The translations under genes were made by a program, and so were the position numbers. Below, piece after piece: positions 34,824 to 46,000 of a stretch of DNA of 64,000 bases. Position 1 is the stretch's first letter; every line of letters starts with the position of its first letter. Origin of the DNA: Kribbella sandramycini (GTDB lineage Bacteria; Actinomycetota; Actinomycetes; Propionibacteriales; Kribbellaceae); the NCBI RefSeq assembly GCF_013131805.1, contig NZ_JABJRC010000016.1:1-64000 (forward strand). The letters run 5' to 3'. The notes under the pieces are model-generated. The model was not told the origin of the DNA, did not search any database, and saw nothing but the letters and a program-made list of their open reading frames with translations.

Positions 34824-36284
34824 ATGCCGGATCGGCTGTCGTCCTTGGATCTCACCTTTCTCAGAACCGAGTCGCCCGCGACCCCGATGCACACCGGCAC
34901 GGTCGACATCTTCGAGCCGCCGGTGCACGGCGACGACGAGTTCGACTACGAGAGCCTGGTGGCCCTGATCCGGGACCGGATCGCCTTCGTGCCGCGGTAC
35001 CGGCAGCGCGTCCAGCAGATCCCCGGGCGGTTCGCCGGGCCCGTCTGGGTGGACGACGAGGAGTTCGACATCACGTTCCACGTCCGGCGCTCGGCGCTGC
35101 CCCGCCCGGGCACGCACGCCCAGCTGCTGGAGCTGGTCGCCCGGATCATGTCCCGGCGGCTCGACCGCGCGCGCCCGCTGTGGGAGATGTACCTGGTCGA
35201 GGGCCTCCAGGGGGACCGGTTCGCGATCATCTCCAAGTCCCACCAGGCGCTTGTCGACGGCAACAGCACGGTCGACATCGGCCAGGTCGTGCTGGATTCG
35301 ACCGCCCAGCCCAACGACACGCCCGTCGACACCTGGCAGCCCGACCACCCGCCGTCCGCGCTGGAGCTGATCGCCGGCGTCGTCGCCGACGCGACCAAAC
35401 ACCCGACCGCCGTCCTGGAGCTGGCCCGTGCCGAGATGGCCAGCCTGACCGGCTCGACGTCCGTTCGCGAGGTGCTCGGCGGCGTCGTCGGCTCGCTGGC
35501 CGCGCAGCGCCACGCGCAGGAGAGCTCGCTGCACGTCAAGACCTCCGGTCAGCGCCGGTTCACCACCGTCCAGACCGACCTGGAGGACTACCGCACCGTC
35601 CGCGCGATGCACGGCGGCACGGTCAACGACGTCGTCCTCGCGGTGGTCGCGGGCGCCGTCCGCGCCTGGATGATGACCCGCGGCGAGGGCGTCGGCCCGA
35701 CCCGCAGCGTGCGCGCGGTGGTCCCGGTCAGCATTCGCGACGATGACGACGACGAGCCGACGTCGCTCGGCTCGCGGGTGATCGCCTCGGCCGTCACGCT
35801 CCCGGTCGGGGAGAACTCCCCGGTCATGCGGCTGCACCAGATCTCGTACCAGACCAAAGTGCACAAGGACACCGGCCGCGCGGTCAGCGCCCGCTCACTG
35901 GTCGGTATCGCCGGCTTCGCGCCCACCACGCTGCACGCGCTGGCCGCCCGGGTCGCGACGGCGACCGTCCGCCCGATCGACGACGTGGTGATCACCAACG
36001 TCCCCGGTCCGCAGTTCCCGCTGTACGCCCAGGGCGCGCCGATGCTCGCGTCGTACCCGGTCGTACCGCTGATGCCCGGGCAAGGTTTGTCCGTGGGCGT
36101 CACGTCGTACGACGGGAAGGTCTTCTACGGGCTCAACGCGGACCGGACCGCGATGCCCGACCTCGCCGTTTTCGCCCAATGTGTGACAGATGCCCTCGAC
36201 GAGTTGGTCGACACCACCAAGGGCAGCCGGAGCCGGGCCTCCCGGGGCCGGAAGAAACCCCGCGCGAAGAAGGCGGATACATGA
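34824..36284 (+). CDS. WS/DGAT-type O-acyltransferase-like protein with altered catalytic motif
   Basis: This 486-residue member of the wax ester synthase/diacylglycerol acyltransferase family includes typical features: LSSLDLTFLRTESPATPMH at the start, RRLDRARPLWEMYLVEGL before the active site, GGTVNDVVLAVVAGA and ITNVPGPQFPLY. The canonical HHxxxDG reads His140-Gln141-Ala-Leu-Val-Asp145-Gly here, so the second, catalytic histidine is glutamine. The protein may therefore be inactive, use another base, or have a different role. The C-terminus is Lys/Arg-rich (RASRGRKKPRAKKADT). GAGAGGAAGG precedes the ATG. The stop overlaps the DUF6912 gene. Confidence 0.85.
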   Translation: MPDRLSSLDLTFLRTESPATPMHTGTVDIFEPPVHGDDEFDYESLVALIRDRIAFVPRYRQRVQQIPGRFAGPVWVDDEEFDITFHVRRSALPRPGTHAQLLELVARIMSRRLDRARPLWEMYLVEGLQGDRFAIISKSHQALVDGNSTVDIGQVVLDSTAQPNDTPVDTWQPDHPPSALELIAGVVADATKHPTAVLELARAEMASLTGSTSVREVLGGVVGSLAAQRHAQESSLHVKTSGQRRFTTVQTDLEDYRTVRAMHGGTVNDVVLAVVAGAVRAWMMTRGEGVGPTRSVRAVVPVSIRDDDDDEPTSLGSRVIASAVTLPVGENSPVMRLHQISYQTKVHKDTGRAVSARSLVGIAGFAPTTLHALAARVATATVRPIDDVVITNVPGPQFPLYAQGAPMLASYPVVPLMPGQGLSVGVTSYDGKVFYGLNADRTAMPDLAVFAQCVTDALDELVDTTKGSRSRASRGRKKPRAKKADT

Positions 36285-36799
36285 GGGTCTACATCCCAGC
36301 CACCCTGCAGCGGCTCGACGACGCGTGTCACGCGGGCGAGGTCGGCCCGGCCCCGCTCACGGCGTACGCCGTCACCCCGGCGCTGCGTGAGTGGTACACC
36401 GAGGGCGACGACGAGGAGCTCGAGTACGCCGCGATGGCGCAGGCCGCCCGGGCGTCGGTCGGCCTGCTCGCCGCCGACCCGGGCACCCCGCGCCGCCGGG
36501 TGGTGATCTCGGCCGAGGTCAGCGCCGTTCCGCCGGCCGCGGGTGACACCGAGCTCGGCGACGCCCGCCTGGAGCTGCATGTGGTCATCCCGTGGCGCTC
36601 CGTGGCCGCGGTCCATCTGGACGCGGCCGGCGCGACGCCGGTCGTCGGTAAGGCCGCCGATTTGTGGGAACAAGCTCAGAACGGCGATGACGACGCCCTC
36701 TTTGCCCTCGACGCGTGCGAGGGTGAAGATCTGATGTGGTACGCGACACAGGAGATCCCCGATCTGCTCGCCGCGGACGGACCCCGCGGCAGACCCTAG
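36281..36799 (+). CDS. DUF6912 family protein
   Basis: The 172-residue cytosolic protein starts MRVYIPATLQRLDDA, followed by TAYAVTPALREWYTEGD and EELEYAAMAQAARASVGLL, a pattern conserved in actinobacteria and named DUF6912. Later it has VVISAEVSAVP, LHVVIPWRSVAAVHLD and EDLMWYATQEIPDLL. No catalytic motif is known. Its ATG overlaps the acyltransferase stop (ATGA), so it is translationally coupled to that gene. The Ku gene follows after 13 bp. Confidence 0.8.
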   Translation: MRVYIPATLQRLDDACHAGEVGPAPLTAYAVTPALREWYTEGDDEELEYAAMAQAARASVGLLAADPGTPRRRVVISAEVSAVPPAAGDTELGDARLELHVVIPWRSVAAVHLDAAGATPVVGKAADLWEQAQNGDDDALFALDACEGEDLMWYATQEIPDLLAADGPRGRP

Positions 36800-36812
36800 G
36801 GAGCTGGTGGCC

Positions 36813-37712
36813 ATGCAGGCGATCTGGAAGGGTGCCATCTCGTTCGGGATGGTGACGATCCCGATCAAGGTGTTCTCCGCGACGGAGGAGAAGGACATCT
36901 CGTTCCGTCAGGTGCATGTCGCCGACGGCGGCCGGATCCGGTACAAGCGGATCTGCTCGATCGACGGCGAGGAGGTGCCGTACTCCGATATCGGCAAGGG
37001 GTACGAGATGCCGGACGGGCGGATGATCGTCCTCGAGCCGGACGACTTCGCGGATCTGCCGCTGACCAGCAAGAAGGTCATCGACGTCCTGGAGTTCGTG
37101 CCGGCCGACCAGGTCGACCCGCTGTATCTGGGCAAGTCGTACTACCTGCAGGCCGACGGCGGGCCCGGCGCCAAACCGTACGTGCTGCTCCGGGACGCCC
37201 TCGAGGGCTCTGAGCTGTACGCGCTGGTCAAGGTCGCGCTGCGCTCCCGGGAGAGCCTCGGCCTGCTCCGCACGGTCGACAACATCCTCATCCTCCAGGT
37301 GATGCTCTGGCCCGACGAGGTGCGTGACGCGTCGTTCGCGGCCCCGCCCGAGGACGTCGAGATCCGCTCCCAGGAGAAGGCGATGGCGTCGTCGTACATC
37401 GACACCCTGCGCGGCGAGTTCGACCCCGAGCAGTACCACGACGAGTACCGGACCGCCCTGGAGAAGGTCGTCGAGGCCAAGGCCGCCGGCGTCCCGCTGC
37501 CCGAGGCCGACGAGGAGGAGACCGAGACCGCCGAGGTCGTCGACCTGGTCGCCGCCCTCCGCGCCTCCGTCGAAGCCGCCAAGGCCCGTCGCGCCGAAGC
37601 GGCCCCCGCCAAGAAGGCGCCGGCCAAGAAGACCGCCGAACCGAAGAAGGCCGCCGCCAAGAAGACGGCCGCCAAGAAAACCGCAAAAAAGGCCGCCAAG
37701 AAGTCGGCCTGA
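36813..37712 (+). CDS. ku: Ku protein, non-homologous end joining
   Basis: The 299-residue bacterial Ku homodimer forms a ring that loads on DNA ends and recruits LigD. The conserved start MQAIWKGAISFGMVTIPIK decides the ATG at 36813 over an in-frame GTG at 36807. The core continues with RIRYKRICSIDGEEVPYSDI, VDPLYLGKSYYLQ and a C-terminal LigD-contact region. After about residue 245 there is an Ala/Lys-rich tail with repeated AAKK and PAKK steps, as in the DNA-binding extended tails of actinobacterial Ku proteins. No ligD lies in this window. A VOC-family gene follows closely. Confidence 0.95.
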   Translation: MQAIWKGAISFGMVTIPIKVFSATEEKDISFRQVHVADGGRIRYKRICSIDGEEVPYSDIGKGYEMPDGRMIVLEPDDFADLPLTSKKVIDVLEFVPADQVDPLYLGKSYYLQADGGPGAKPYVLLRDALEGSELYALVKVALRSRESLGLLRTVDNILILQVMLWPDEVRDASFAAPPEDVEIRSQEKAMASSYIDTLRGEFDPEQYHDEYRTALEKVVEAKAAGVPLPEADEEETETAEVVDLVAALRASVEAAKARRAEAAPAKKAPAKKTAEPKKAAAKKTAAKKTAKKAAKKSA

Positions 37713-37727
37713 CCTGAGGTGGGGGAG

Positions 37728-38177
37728 ATGGGCGAACAAACCGAAGTCCCGAAAGACCCGTCGGACATTCCGGTCGACCCGGCGCACCCTTTGGTGGCGC
37801 CGGGGGCGTTCCTGCTCGAGTTGCTGCCGATACCGGTGGCGGATATCGACCGGGCGAAGGAGTTCTACGCCCGGCTCGGGTGGGTCTGCGACGTGGATAT
37901 CGCGCCCACCGACGGGGTGCGGATCGTGCAGTTCACCCCGCCGGGGTCGTACTGCTCGATCCTGCTGTCGAGCGGGTTGCCGCAGATGGACATGCCGGTG
38001 GGGTCGCAGCGCGGGCTGCATCTGGTCGTGAAGGATCTGGCCGGGGCCCGGCAGCAGATTGTCGACCGCGGCGTCGAGGTGAGTGAGATCGAGGATCTGG
38101 GCGGTGTGTTCTACGCCTGGTTCGCCGATCCGGACGGCAACACCTGGGCGCTCCAGCACATGCCGTGGCGCGCTTAG
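37728..38177 (+). CDS. VOC superfamily (glyoxalase/bleomycin-resistance fold) protein
   Basis: The product has 149 residues from ATG 37728 (a GTG at 37719 is a possible alternative). The paired beta-alpha-beta-beta-beta modules of the vicinal oxygen chelate fold are visible: LLELLPIPVADIDRAKEFYA, SYCSILLSSG, then GLHLVVKDLAGARQQIVDRG and FADPDGNTWALQHMP. The final Asp-Pro-Asp-Gly-Asn motif is typical. The reaction is not predictable from this. It is downstream of ku by 15 bp and its last 4 bp overlap the convergent alpha/beta hydrolase. Confidence 0.85.
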   Translation: MGEQTEVPKDPSDIPVDPAHPLVAPGAFLLELLPIPVADIDRAKEFYARLGWVCDVDIAPTDGVRIVQFTPPGSYCSILLSSGLPQMDMPVGSQRGLHLVVKDLAGARQQIVDRGVEVSEIEDLGGVFYAWFADPDGNTWALQHMPWRA

Positions 38178-39040
38178 CGCGCTGCGGCGAAGGCGAGCAG
38201 CCGCGCGTTCAGCTCCGCGGGGAACTCGCCCGACAGGCCGTGTGACGCATCGGGCCAGAGCTCGGTCTCGTTGTCCGGGATCAAGCTCTGCGCCCGGCGT
38301 ACGGCTTCCTGCGGGTTGTGGACGACGCTCCGCCCGCCGACCAGCGCCAGCACCGGCACGCTGAGCCCGCGCAGCAGCTCGTCACTGCCGTACTCCGGCA
38401 TCGGCAACGCCATCCGGTACTGGCGCATCCCAGCGGCCAGCAGCCGGATCTTCGGGTCGTTCTGGTCCGCACCCCCGGAGACCCACTGCAGGAACCGGTC
38501 GCCGAACCGCTCCGGCACCGCGGGCAGCAGCGAGAGCCCACCGGCCAGGAACTTCTTCGCGAACCGCGCGAACACGTACGCCGGCTCGATCAGCGCCAGC
38601 GACGCGACCCGCTCCGGCGTGTGCACGGCCTGGTTGAACGCCAGCCACCCGCCGCCGGAGACGCCGGCCAGATGCGCCCGGCCGATCCCCAGCGCGTCGA
38701 ACACCTCGGTCAGCCAAGCCGCCTGATCCGCCGACGAGTGGATCGGCAGCGTCTGCACACTCCGCCCCGGCTCACCCAGCGAGTCGACGGCGTACACCGT
38801 CCGCTCCGCGGCCAGCGCCGGGATGTTCGGCGTCCACATCGCCGTCGTCGCGCCGCGCCCGTGCAGCAGCACGAACGGCACCCCTTCGGCCGACCCGAAC
38901 CGGTAGACCCGCACCTGCCCGTACGTCGTACTCACGTCCCGGCTCTCGCGCTCGCCGGGGATCGCGGCCAGGGTCTCGTCGTACCGCGCGAGATACTCGG
39001 CCTGCGCTTGTGCGTTCGTGAAATGCCCGACTCCGCTCAC
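38174..39040 (-). CDS. Alpha/beta hydrolase
   Basis: This 288-residue cytosolic hydrolase has an oxyanion region FVLLHGRGATTAMW, a nucleophile elbow GVSGGGW (Ser), a candidate acid after the cap domain near LALVGGRSVVHNP and a catalytic His in ASHGLSGEFP. No signal peptide is seen. The family covers esterases, lactonases and C-C hydrolases, and the substrate cannot be told. It is convergent with the VOC gene and divergent from the P5C dehydrogenase gene, with 125 bp between. Confidence 0.88.
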   Translation of the reverse strand: MSGVGHFTNAQAQAEYLARYDETLAAIPGERESRDVSTTYGQVRVYRFGSAEGVPFVLLHGRGATTAMWTPNIPALAAERTVYAVDSLGEPGRSVQTLPIHSSADQAAWLTEVFDALGIGRAHLAGVSGGGWLAFNQAVHTPERVASLALIEPAYVFARFAKKFLAGGLSLLPAVPERFGDRFLQWVSGGADQNDPKIRLLAAGMRQYRMALPMPEYGSDELLRGLSVPVLALVGGRSVVHNPQEAVRRAQSLIPDNETELWPDASHGLSGEFPAELNARLLAFAAAR

Positions 39041-39165
39041 GCCTCGAACCTACCCGGTGACGCGGACGAGAAGCAGACCTGTCAGGTTCGTGGTCCTGGG
39101 TTGGACATGGCACCATGAAGACGCTGAGACCCAGTCGAACCCACCTTTCGAGGAGCGCCACACCC

Positions 39166-40794
<1,629 letters not shown>

Positions 40795-40828
40795 CCCTGG
40801 AATCGATCAGGGACAACCCGGGAAAGGC

Positions 40829-40860
40829 GCTGCAGCGGGAGCGGTCCGGCCCGCTGTAGC
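40829..40860 (+). terminator. Hairpin after pruA
   Basis: An 11-bp stem with one G-T pair (GCTGCAGCGGG and CCCGCTGTAGC) encloses 10 bases, 35 bp after the pruA stop. It has no T run, as is common in actinomycetes. Confidence 0.5.
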
Positions 40861-40871
40861 GTTTCACCGTT

Positions 40872-41933
40872 ATGCATGAGACCGACCTGCACCTCGAGCC
40901 CAACGAAGCCTCCGACCTCTGCCGGCTCTTCGGGCCCGACGAGCTGGCCCGCCGCGGCTGGGAGCGCGCCTTCGTCACCGTCCTCGACGAAGCCACCGCC
41001 GAGAACGCCATCGCCGTCCTCGCCCACGCCGCCGGCGCCGCCATGGACGAAGGCTGGACGGCGGTCCGCGTCCCCGCGGACGCCGGCGTCCACAACGGCA
41101 AGACCGAGGACGCCGAAGCCTGCGCCGCCCGCGGCGGGTACGTCTACCTGGTCGGCTCGCAGTTCGGTAAGAAGCGCGGCCCGCTCGCCGCCAAACGCTC
41201 CTGGATCGCCCGCGTCCGCGAGTCCGCCATCGCCCGCGCCCTCGACGACGGCACCTCCGCCGAACTCGACGTCGTCCGCCTCCGCTTCACCCTGCACCGC
41301 GCGATCAACGACGCCCTCGCCGGCACCGACCTGCTCCCCCTCGGCCCCCTCGGCCGCCAGGTGTACGTCGACGCCACCATCGCCGCCGGCGAACAGAAAG
41401 CCAAGAGCTGGAGCGGCACCGTCCTCCCCACCGACCACCCGATCAACATCGAAGCCGCCGAGTTCACCGCCGAAGGCACCTTGTTGCTGGGCATCCGCTA
41501 CCCCGTCACCGCCACCGGCCACCCCATCCTCGTCGAACTGGCCAACGTCGACGACCTCTTCACCGACCCGAACGCCGTCCCCCGCTGCACCCGCGTCTGG
41601 ACCCTCACCGACATCGGCACCCCCGCCGCCCCCGCCGGCTTCCGCGCCCTCGACACCCGCGACGGCGTCCACTTCGACGCAATCATCGGCGACCTCGACG
41701 CCGCCGGAAAATCCGCCACCGTCCTGGCCGACCACCCCGAAGGCGCCCTCGCCGACTCCGAACACATCGCCTTCACCCTCACCCCCACCCCCGCCCCCCT
41801 CGACACCAAGTCCATCCACCACTTCGGCGACATCCGCCGCGTAGAAGGCCTAGCCGTAGACGCCCAAGGCCACACCCACTACGTCCTCGACGAAGAAGGC
41901 CACGTAGCCCTCCGTACCCTCGTCTACGAGTAA
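40872..41933 (+). CDS. Conserved hypothetical protein
   Basis: The 353-residue protein starts at ATG and has no signal peptide. It begins HETDLHLEPNEASDLCRLF and contains GYVYLVGSQFGKKRG, TLLLGIRYPVTATGHPILVE and VRLRFTLHRAINDALAG, suggesting repeated beta strands as in propeller proteins that list conditions around GSQFG-type turns. I do not recognise a family with certainty. The second half is strikingly C-rich in third positions. It is followed by a small hairpin and then by the 1.1-kb repeat block. Confidence 0.65.
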   Translation: MHETDLHLEPNEASDLCRLFGPDELARRGWERAFVTVLDEATAENAIAVLAHAAGAAMDEGWTAVRVPADAGVHNGKTEDAEACAARGGYVYLVGSQFGKKRGPLAAKRSWIARVRESAIARALDDGTSAELDVVRLRFTLHRAINDALAGTDLLPLGPLGRQVYVDATIAAGEQKAKSWSGTVLPTDHPINIEAAEFTAEGTLLLGIRYPVTATGHPILVELANVDDLFTDPNAVPRCTRVWTLTDIGTPAAPAGFRALDTRDGVHFDAIIGDLDAAGKSATVLADHPEGALADSEHIAFTLTPTPAPLDTKSIHHFGDIRRVEGLAVDAQGHTHYVLDEEGHVALRTLVYE

Positions 41934-41937
41934 AGGA

Positions 41938-41954
41938 CGCCGCCTCCGGCGGCG
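41938..41954 (+). terminator. Short hairpin after the hypothetical gene
   Basis: A 7-bp perfect stem, CGCCGCC and GGCGGCG, encloses a 3-base loop and starts 5 bp after the stop codon. It has no T run. Confidence 0.4.
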
Positions 41955-42021
41955 ACAGTTCTTCTGGCGCCTCCGGCGCTCGCCGACTCACCTCCCGGCG
42001 ACCCGCCGCCGCGAACGAACT

Positions 42022-43010
42022 GTGGTTGAGAGGGTTTGCTTCCCCCGCGCCCGCTACGCCCGCTCCTCCATCGCGTGCTACGCGCCCGCCCCACCCACCC
42101 CAAGCCCTGCGAGCTACCGCTCGATGCACGAGCTGTCGCTCGACCCCCGGCTGCCGCCGAGGCACTCGGTCCGCTCGGCCTGCTTGCTGGCGCTCGTTCA
42201 CCGGGCTACCGCGCTGGCTACTCGCTGGCGCTCGACTTGCTCGCTGCCGCTCGCGGGTTGCGCGTACTCGCGCGTCCATCGGGGGCTGCCGCCGGTGTGC
42301 TCGCTGGCGCTCGATCTGCTCGCCATCGCTCGTATCCTGCGCGACCTGTCGCTCGATGTGCGAGCTGCCGCTCGATGCCGGCTGCCACCGGGGCACTCGC
42401 TCCGCTCGCGCTGCGAGCTACCGCTTGATGCGCGAGTTACCGCTCCCCTCGGCTACCGCCGGGGCATCCGCTCCGCTCGGCCTGCTTGCTGCCGCTCGTT
42501 CGCCGGGCTGCCGTCGGATTACTCGCTGCCGCTCGTCCATCGGCTGTCGCCTGGCGGAGAGCCTGGTGAGTGGAGCGAATGGCGGTGGGCGCAGGCCCGG
42601 GGCCCGGGTTGTCGCCAGCGTGCTCGCTACCGCTCGGCCTGCTCGCTACCGCTCGGCCTGCTCGCTACCGCTCGGCCTGCTCGCTACCGCTCGGCCTGCT
42701 CGCTACCGCTCGGCCTGCTCGCTACCGCTCGGCCTGCTCGCTGGCGCCCGTGGGTGGGACCGTCGCCTGGTGTGCTCGCTGGCGCTCGACCTGCTCGCTG
42801 CCGCTGGCGGGTTGCTCGCTGCCGCGCGTCCAACGGCTGTCGCGTGACGGCGAGTGTGGTGAGTGGAGTGGGCGCGGGGCCTGGGGTCCGGCTGCCGCCG
42901 AGCTGTTCGCTGCCGCTCGACATGCTGGCCGCAGCTCGTTTCCCGCGGGACCTGCTGCTCGCGGGTTGCGCGCTCGCGCGCGCCCATCGGCGGGGACCAC
43001 CCCGCGCTCC
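42022..43010. repeat. Degenerate repeat block with six perfect 19-bp tandem copies
   Basis: The whole 1.1-kb gap 41934-43070 has no convincing gene. It is filled with variants of GCTCGCTNNCGCTCG. At 42622-42735 there are six perfect head-to-tail copies of GCTCGCTACCGCTCGGCCT, starting at 42622, 42641, 42660, 42679, 42698 and 42717. Decayed versions with other spacing, such as CTCGCTGGCGCTCGA and CTCGCTGCCGCTCGC, spread on both sides. Because 19 is not a multiple of 3 and stops are rare, long open frames run through it, but they translate to Arg/Ser/Leu-rich repeats unlike any protein. Confidence 0.85.
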
Positions 43011-43016
43011 AACCAG

Positions 43017-43053
43017 GAGATCCGCGACCGCGTGGGTGGCGGTCGCGGATCTC
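43017..43053 (-). terminator. Strong hairpin after the subtilase gene
   Basis: A perfect 15-bp stem, GAGATCCGCGACCGC (43017-43031) and its complement (43039-43053), encloses a 7-base loop, 18 bp beyond the subtilase stop. It has no T run, but stem strength and place fit a terminator. Confidence 0.75.
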
Positions 43054-43070
43054 GTTGTCGAAAGGGGCGC

Positions 43071-46000
43071 CTAGCGCAGCGGGTAGGCCTTGATGGTGGT
43101 TTGTTCGGTTACCCGGCCTTCGGTGTCCACCACTTTGGTTTTCAACGACACCGCACGTGCGCCCGCCGGGGTGGCGAACACAGCCCGGTACGCACCCGGC
43201 CCAGCCGCTGACACCGTCGTCGGCTTCCAGCTCGCGCCGTCGTCGCCGGAGACCTCTACCTCGATCGACTTGATCGTCGGCAGCGGGAGGGGGACGCCGG
43301 TGTCGGGGTCCTTATCGCCGGCGAGGATGACGGGTAGGGCGGTTGTCGGAGTCCGGTCGGCGATGTTGTCGGCGCCGACTGGTGCGCGGTAGCCGATGCC
43401 TAGTAAGGGGATGCGGGTTTCCGTGGTGGTCTCCGCGGAGGTGAACGTCCAGCGTAGGTCGGTTCGGGTGCTCAGGCCGGCGGCCGACGTTCGGGTCTGT
43501 GTGGTTTCGAATCTGTACTCCGACTTCTCCGCGGGTAGGTCGACGGCGCCCACGAAGCCCCAGCGATCGTTTTCGCCTACCAGTTCGTTGTTGCGGAAGA
43601 GCTTGCTGGACTGGCTTTCGAGGACTGTTTCGCCGTGGTTGCCGTCGGCATCGACGAAGCCGTGGGCGTACACGGCGAGCCAGTCGTCGTTCCGGAAGGA
43701 GTGGTTGGACGCCGTTCCGAACACTGCGGCGTTGTAGCGCTCGTGATAGGTCCGGCCGGCCTCGTACTTGCGGATGGGTCCGTTCAGCCAGGTGGTGTAG
43801 TCGTCCGGATGACCGCCCGGGTCGCCACTCGGGTCGGTTGGTTCCACGACGTTCGTGTACCAGGAGGCGTCTTTGGCCTCCACCATGACGGTGGATTTGC
43901 TCGGCTGGTCGTAGCGCAAAGCGGTGGTCCAGAGTGCCAAGGTGCCTGGTACCAGTGCGACCACTGCGCGCCACGTCTGCTGCTTGCCGACTGCGTTCAG
44001 CTGTTGCCGCAGTACCGCGAAGTCCTGTGCTCGCAGCTTGCGGACGTACCCGGTCGGGAATCGGCCGGCTATTTGGGCGGCCTGCGCGTACAGGTACGGC
44101 GAGTTGTCGAACTGGCCGGCGGAGTTCCGTTTCGCCCATTGGGTGGTGACCAGACTGCGCAGTGAGTCGTCTGCGACGCCCGGACCGAGCTGCAACGTGT
44201 AGAAGCTGTTCAGCTCGGGCAGCACCGCGTACGAGTCGAAGGCCGACCCCGGATCCAGCGTCCGGGTGTAGCCGATCGCCGCGACTGCGAGCGAGGCATC
44301 AGCTCGTGGGATCGTGATCTCGACCTGCTTCGCCTTCCGCGCGTCCAGCACCAGTGTGGTGTCCGCAGTCACTTGCAGGTTCGGATGCGACGTCCAGTAC
44401 TTCGAGCCTGCCACGGCCAAGCGGTTGTCGACCATGTACTCGCCCTTGCGGAGCCGCAGCTGCACCTCCGGCTGCCCGGTGCCGTAAAACGTCAGCTGGT
44501 CGTCCGCCACTCCGTAGACCACCCCGGAGGGCGGTGCGGGCTTGCCGTCCGGGCCGATGCCCTTCAGCGTCAGTGTGTAGTGCTCGTCCTCCCGCTCGAC
44601 CCCAACTGCGGTAGTTACCGAGACTCCAGCGCTGGTTGCGGTCACTCGGCCCGAATAGAAGCCATCGGGGCCGTTGTGCTTGGTGTTCGACGTCGCACGC
44701 ACAGAGGCCTGTCCACCGGCCGGAACGGTCAGCGTGGTTGCGCTCAAGGTCAGTGCGTCCGCCGGAGCCGGGCTGCCGTCCGGTGCCTTGAGGTCGGCGG
44801 TGAGGGCGAGCGTGACGGGCTGGTTGCCCAGGTTGCGGTAGGTGAGTTCTTTGGTGACTGGTACGTCGTCGTCGTGCGGCCAGAGCGCCTTACCGAACGA
44901 CAGATTGCCGGGATCGCTGACGACGGTCTGCTCGATCGCCTTGGCGACGTCCACTCGTCCCGCGCCCTGCTGGAAGGCGGTCTGGTCGGACGCCGGTTTC
45001 GCCGAACCCATCAGCGCGCCCTTGAGCTCACCGGCCTTCCACTCCGGATGCTGCTGCCCGAGCAGTGCGGCGGCGCCTGCGGTGTGTGGTGTTGCCATCG
45101 ACGTACCGGACAAGGTCAGGTAGTGCTCGCCGACCGGGGTGCCGATGTTCGAGTCTTTCGCCTTCGCCGCGACGATGCTTTGGCCCGGGGCCGTGAGGTC
45201 CGGCTTCACCGCGCCGTCACCGACGCGCGGACCGCGACCGGAGAAGAGGGACAGCGCGTCGTTGGCCCTGCCGACCGAGCCGACGGTGAGGGCGGCGTCC
45301 GCACTGCCCGGAGAGCTCACCGTTCGGTCCTCTGGGCCGCTGTTCCCAGCCGCGATAACGAACAGCGTGCCGGTCTCGGCGGTCAGCCGGTTCACGGCCG
45401 CCTCCAGCGGGTCCAGCTCCGGAGTGTCGTCACCGCCCAGGCTGAGGTTGACGACCTTGGCCCGCACCTCGGTCGCGGCCCATTCCATCCCGGCCAGGAT
45501 CGCGGACTCCGGACAGTCCAGCTCAGTGCACACCTTGCCGTCGTACAACTCGGCGTCCGGCGCAACGCCCTTGTACTTCCCGCCCGACGCCGCGCCGGTA
45601 CCGGCGATCGTGGACGCGACATGGGTGCCGTGCCCGATTCGATCACCGTCGGCTTCGGCCGTGAAGTTCTTCGCGGCGACGACGCGCGTCGTCAGGTCGG
45701 GGTGGGTCGCGTCGATCCCGGAGTCCAGGACGGCGACCTTGACGCCCTTCCCGGTGTAGCCCGCCTGCCAGGCCGCCGGAGTGCCGATCCGGGGCACGGA
45801 GACGTCCAGTGTCGGTTGGCGCTTCCCGTCCAGCCAGACCTTGTCGACGCCCGACGTCCCGCTGAGGAAGTTCGCGGACTTGCCGACCGACATCGCGGCG
45901 CCGTTGACGATCGGCAGTTGCCGGGTCACCTTCGCACCCGGAATCGCCGACCGTTTCCGGGCCGTCGCGGCGTACGTGACGATCACCGGGATCGACGTAC

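Noticed and set aside
42622-42735. Possible CRISPR array
   Set aside because: The 19-bp units are directly adjacent with no unique spacers, and no cas genes are in the window. The same holds for the 24-bp units at 60049.
42022-43074. Long Arg/Ser/Leu-rich open frames in both directions
   Set aside because: They are read-through of 19-bp and related repeats in several frames at once, with no start-site signal and no protein-like composition.
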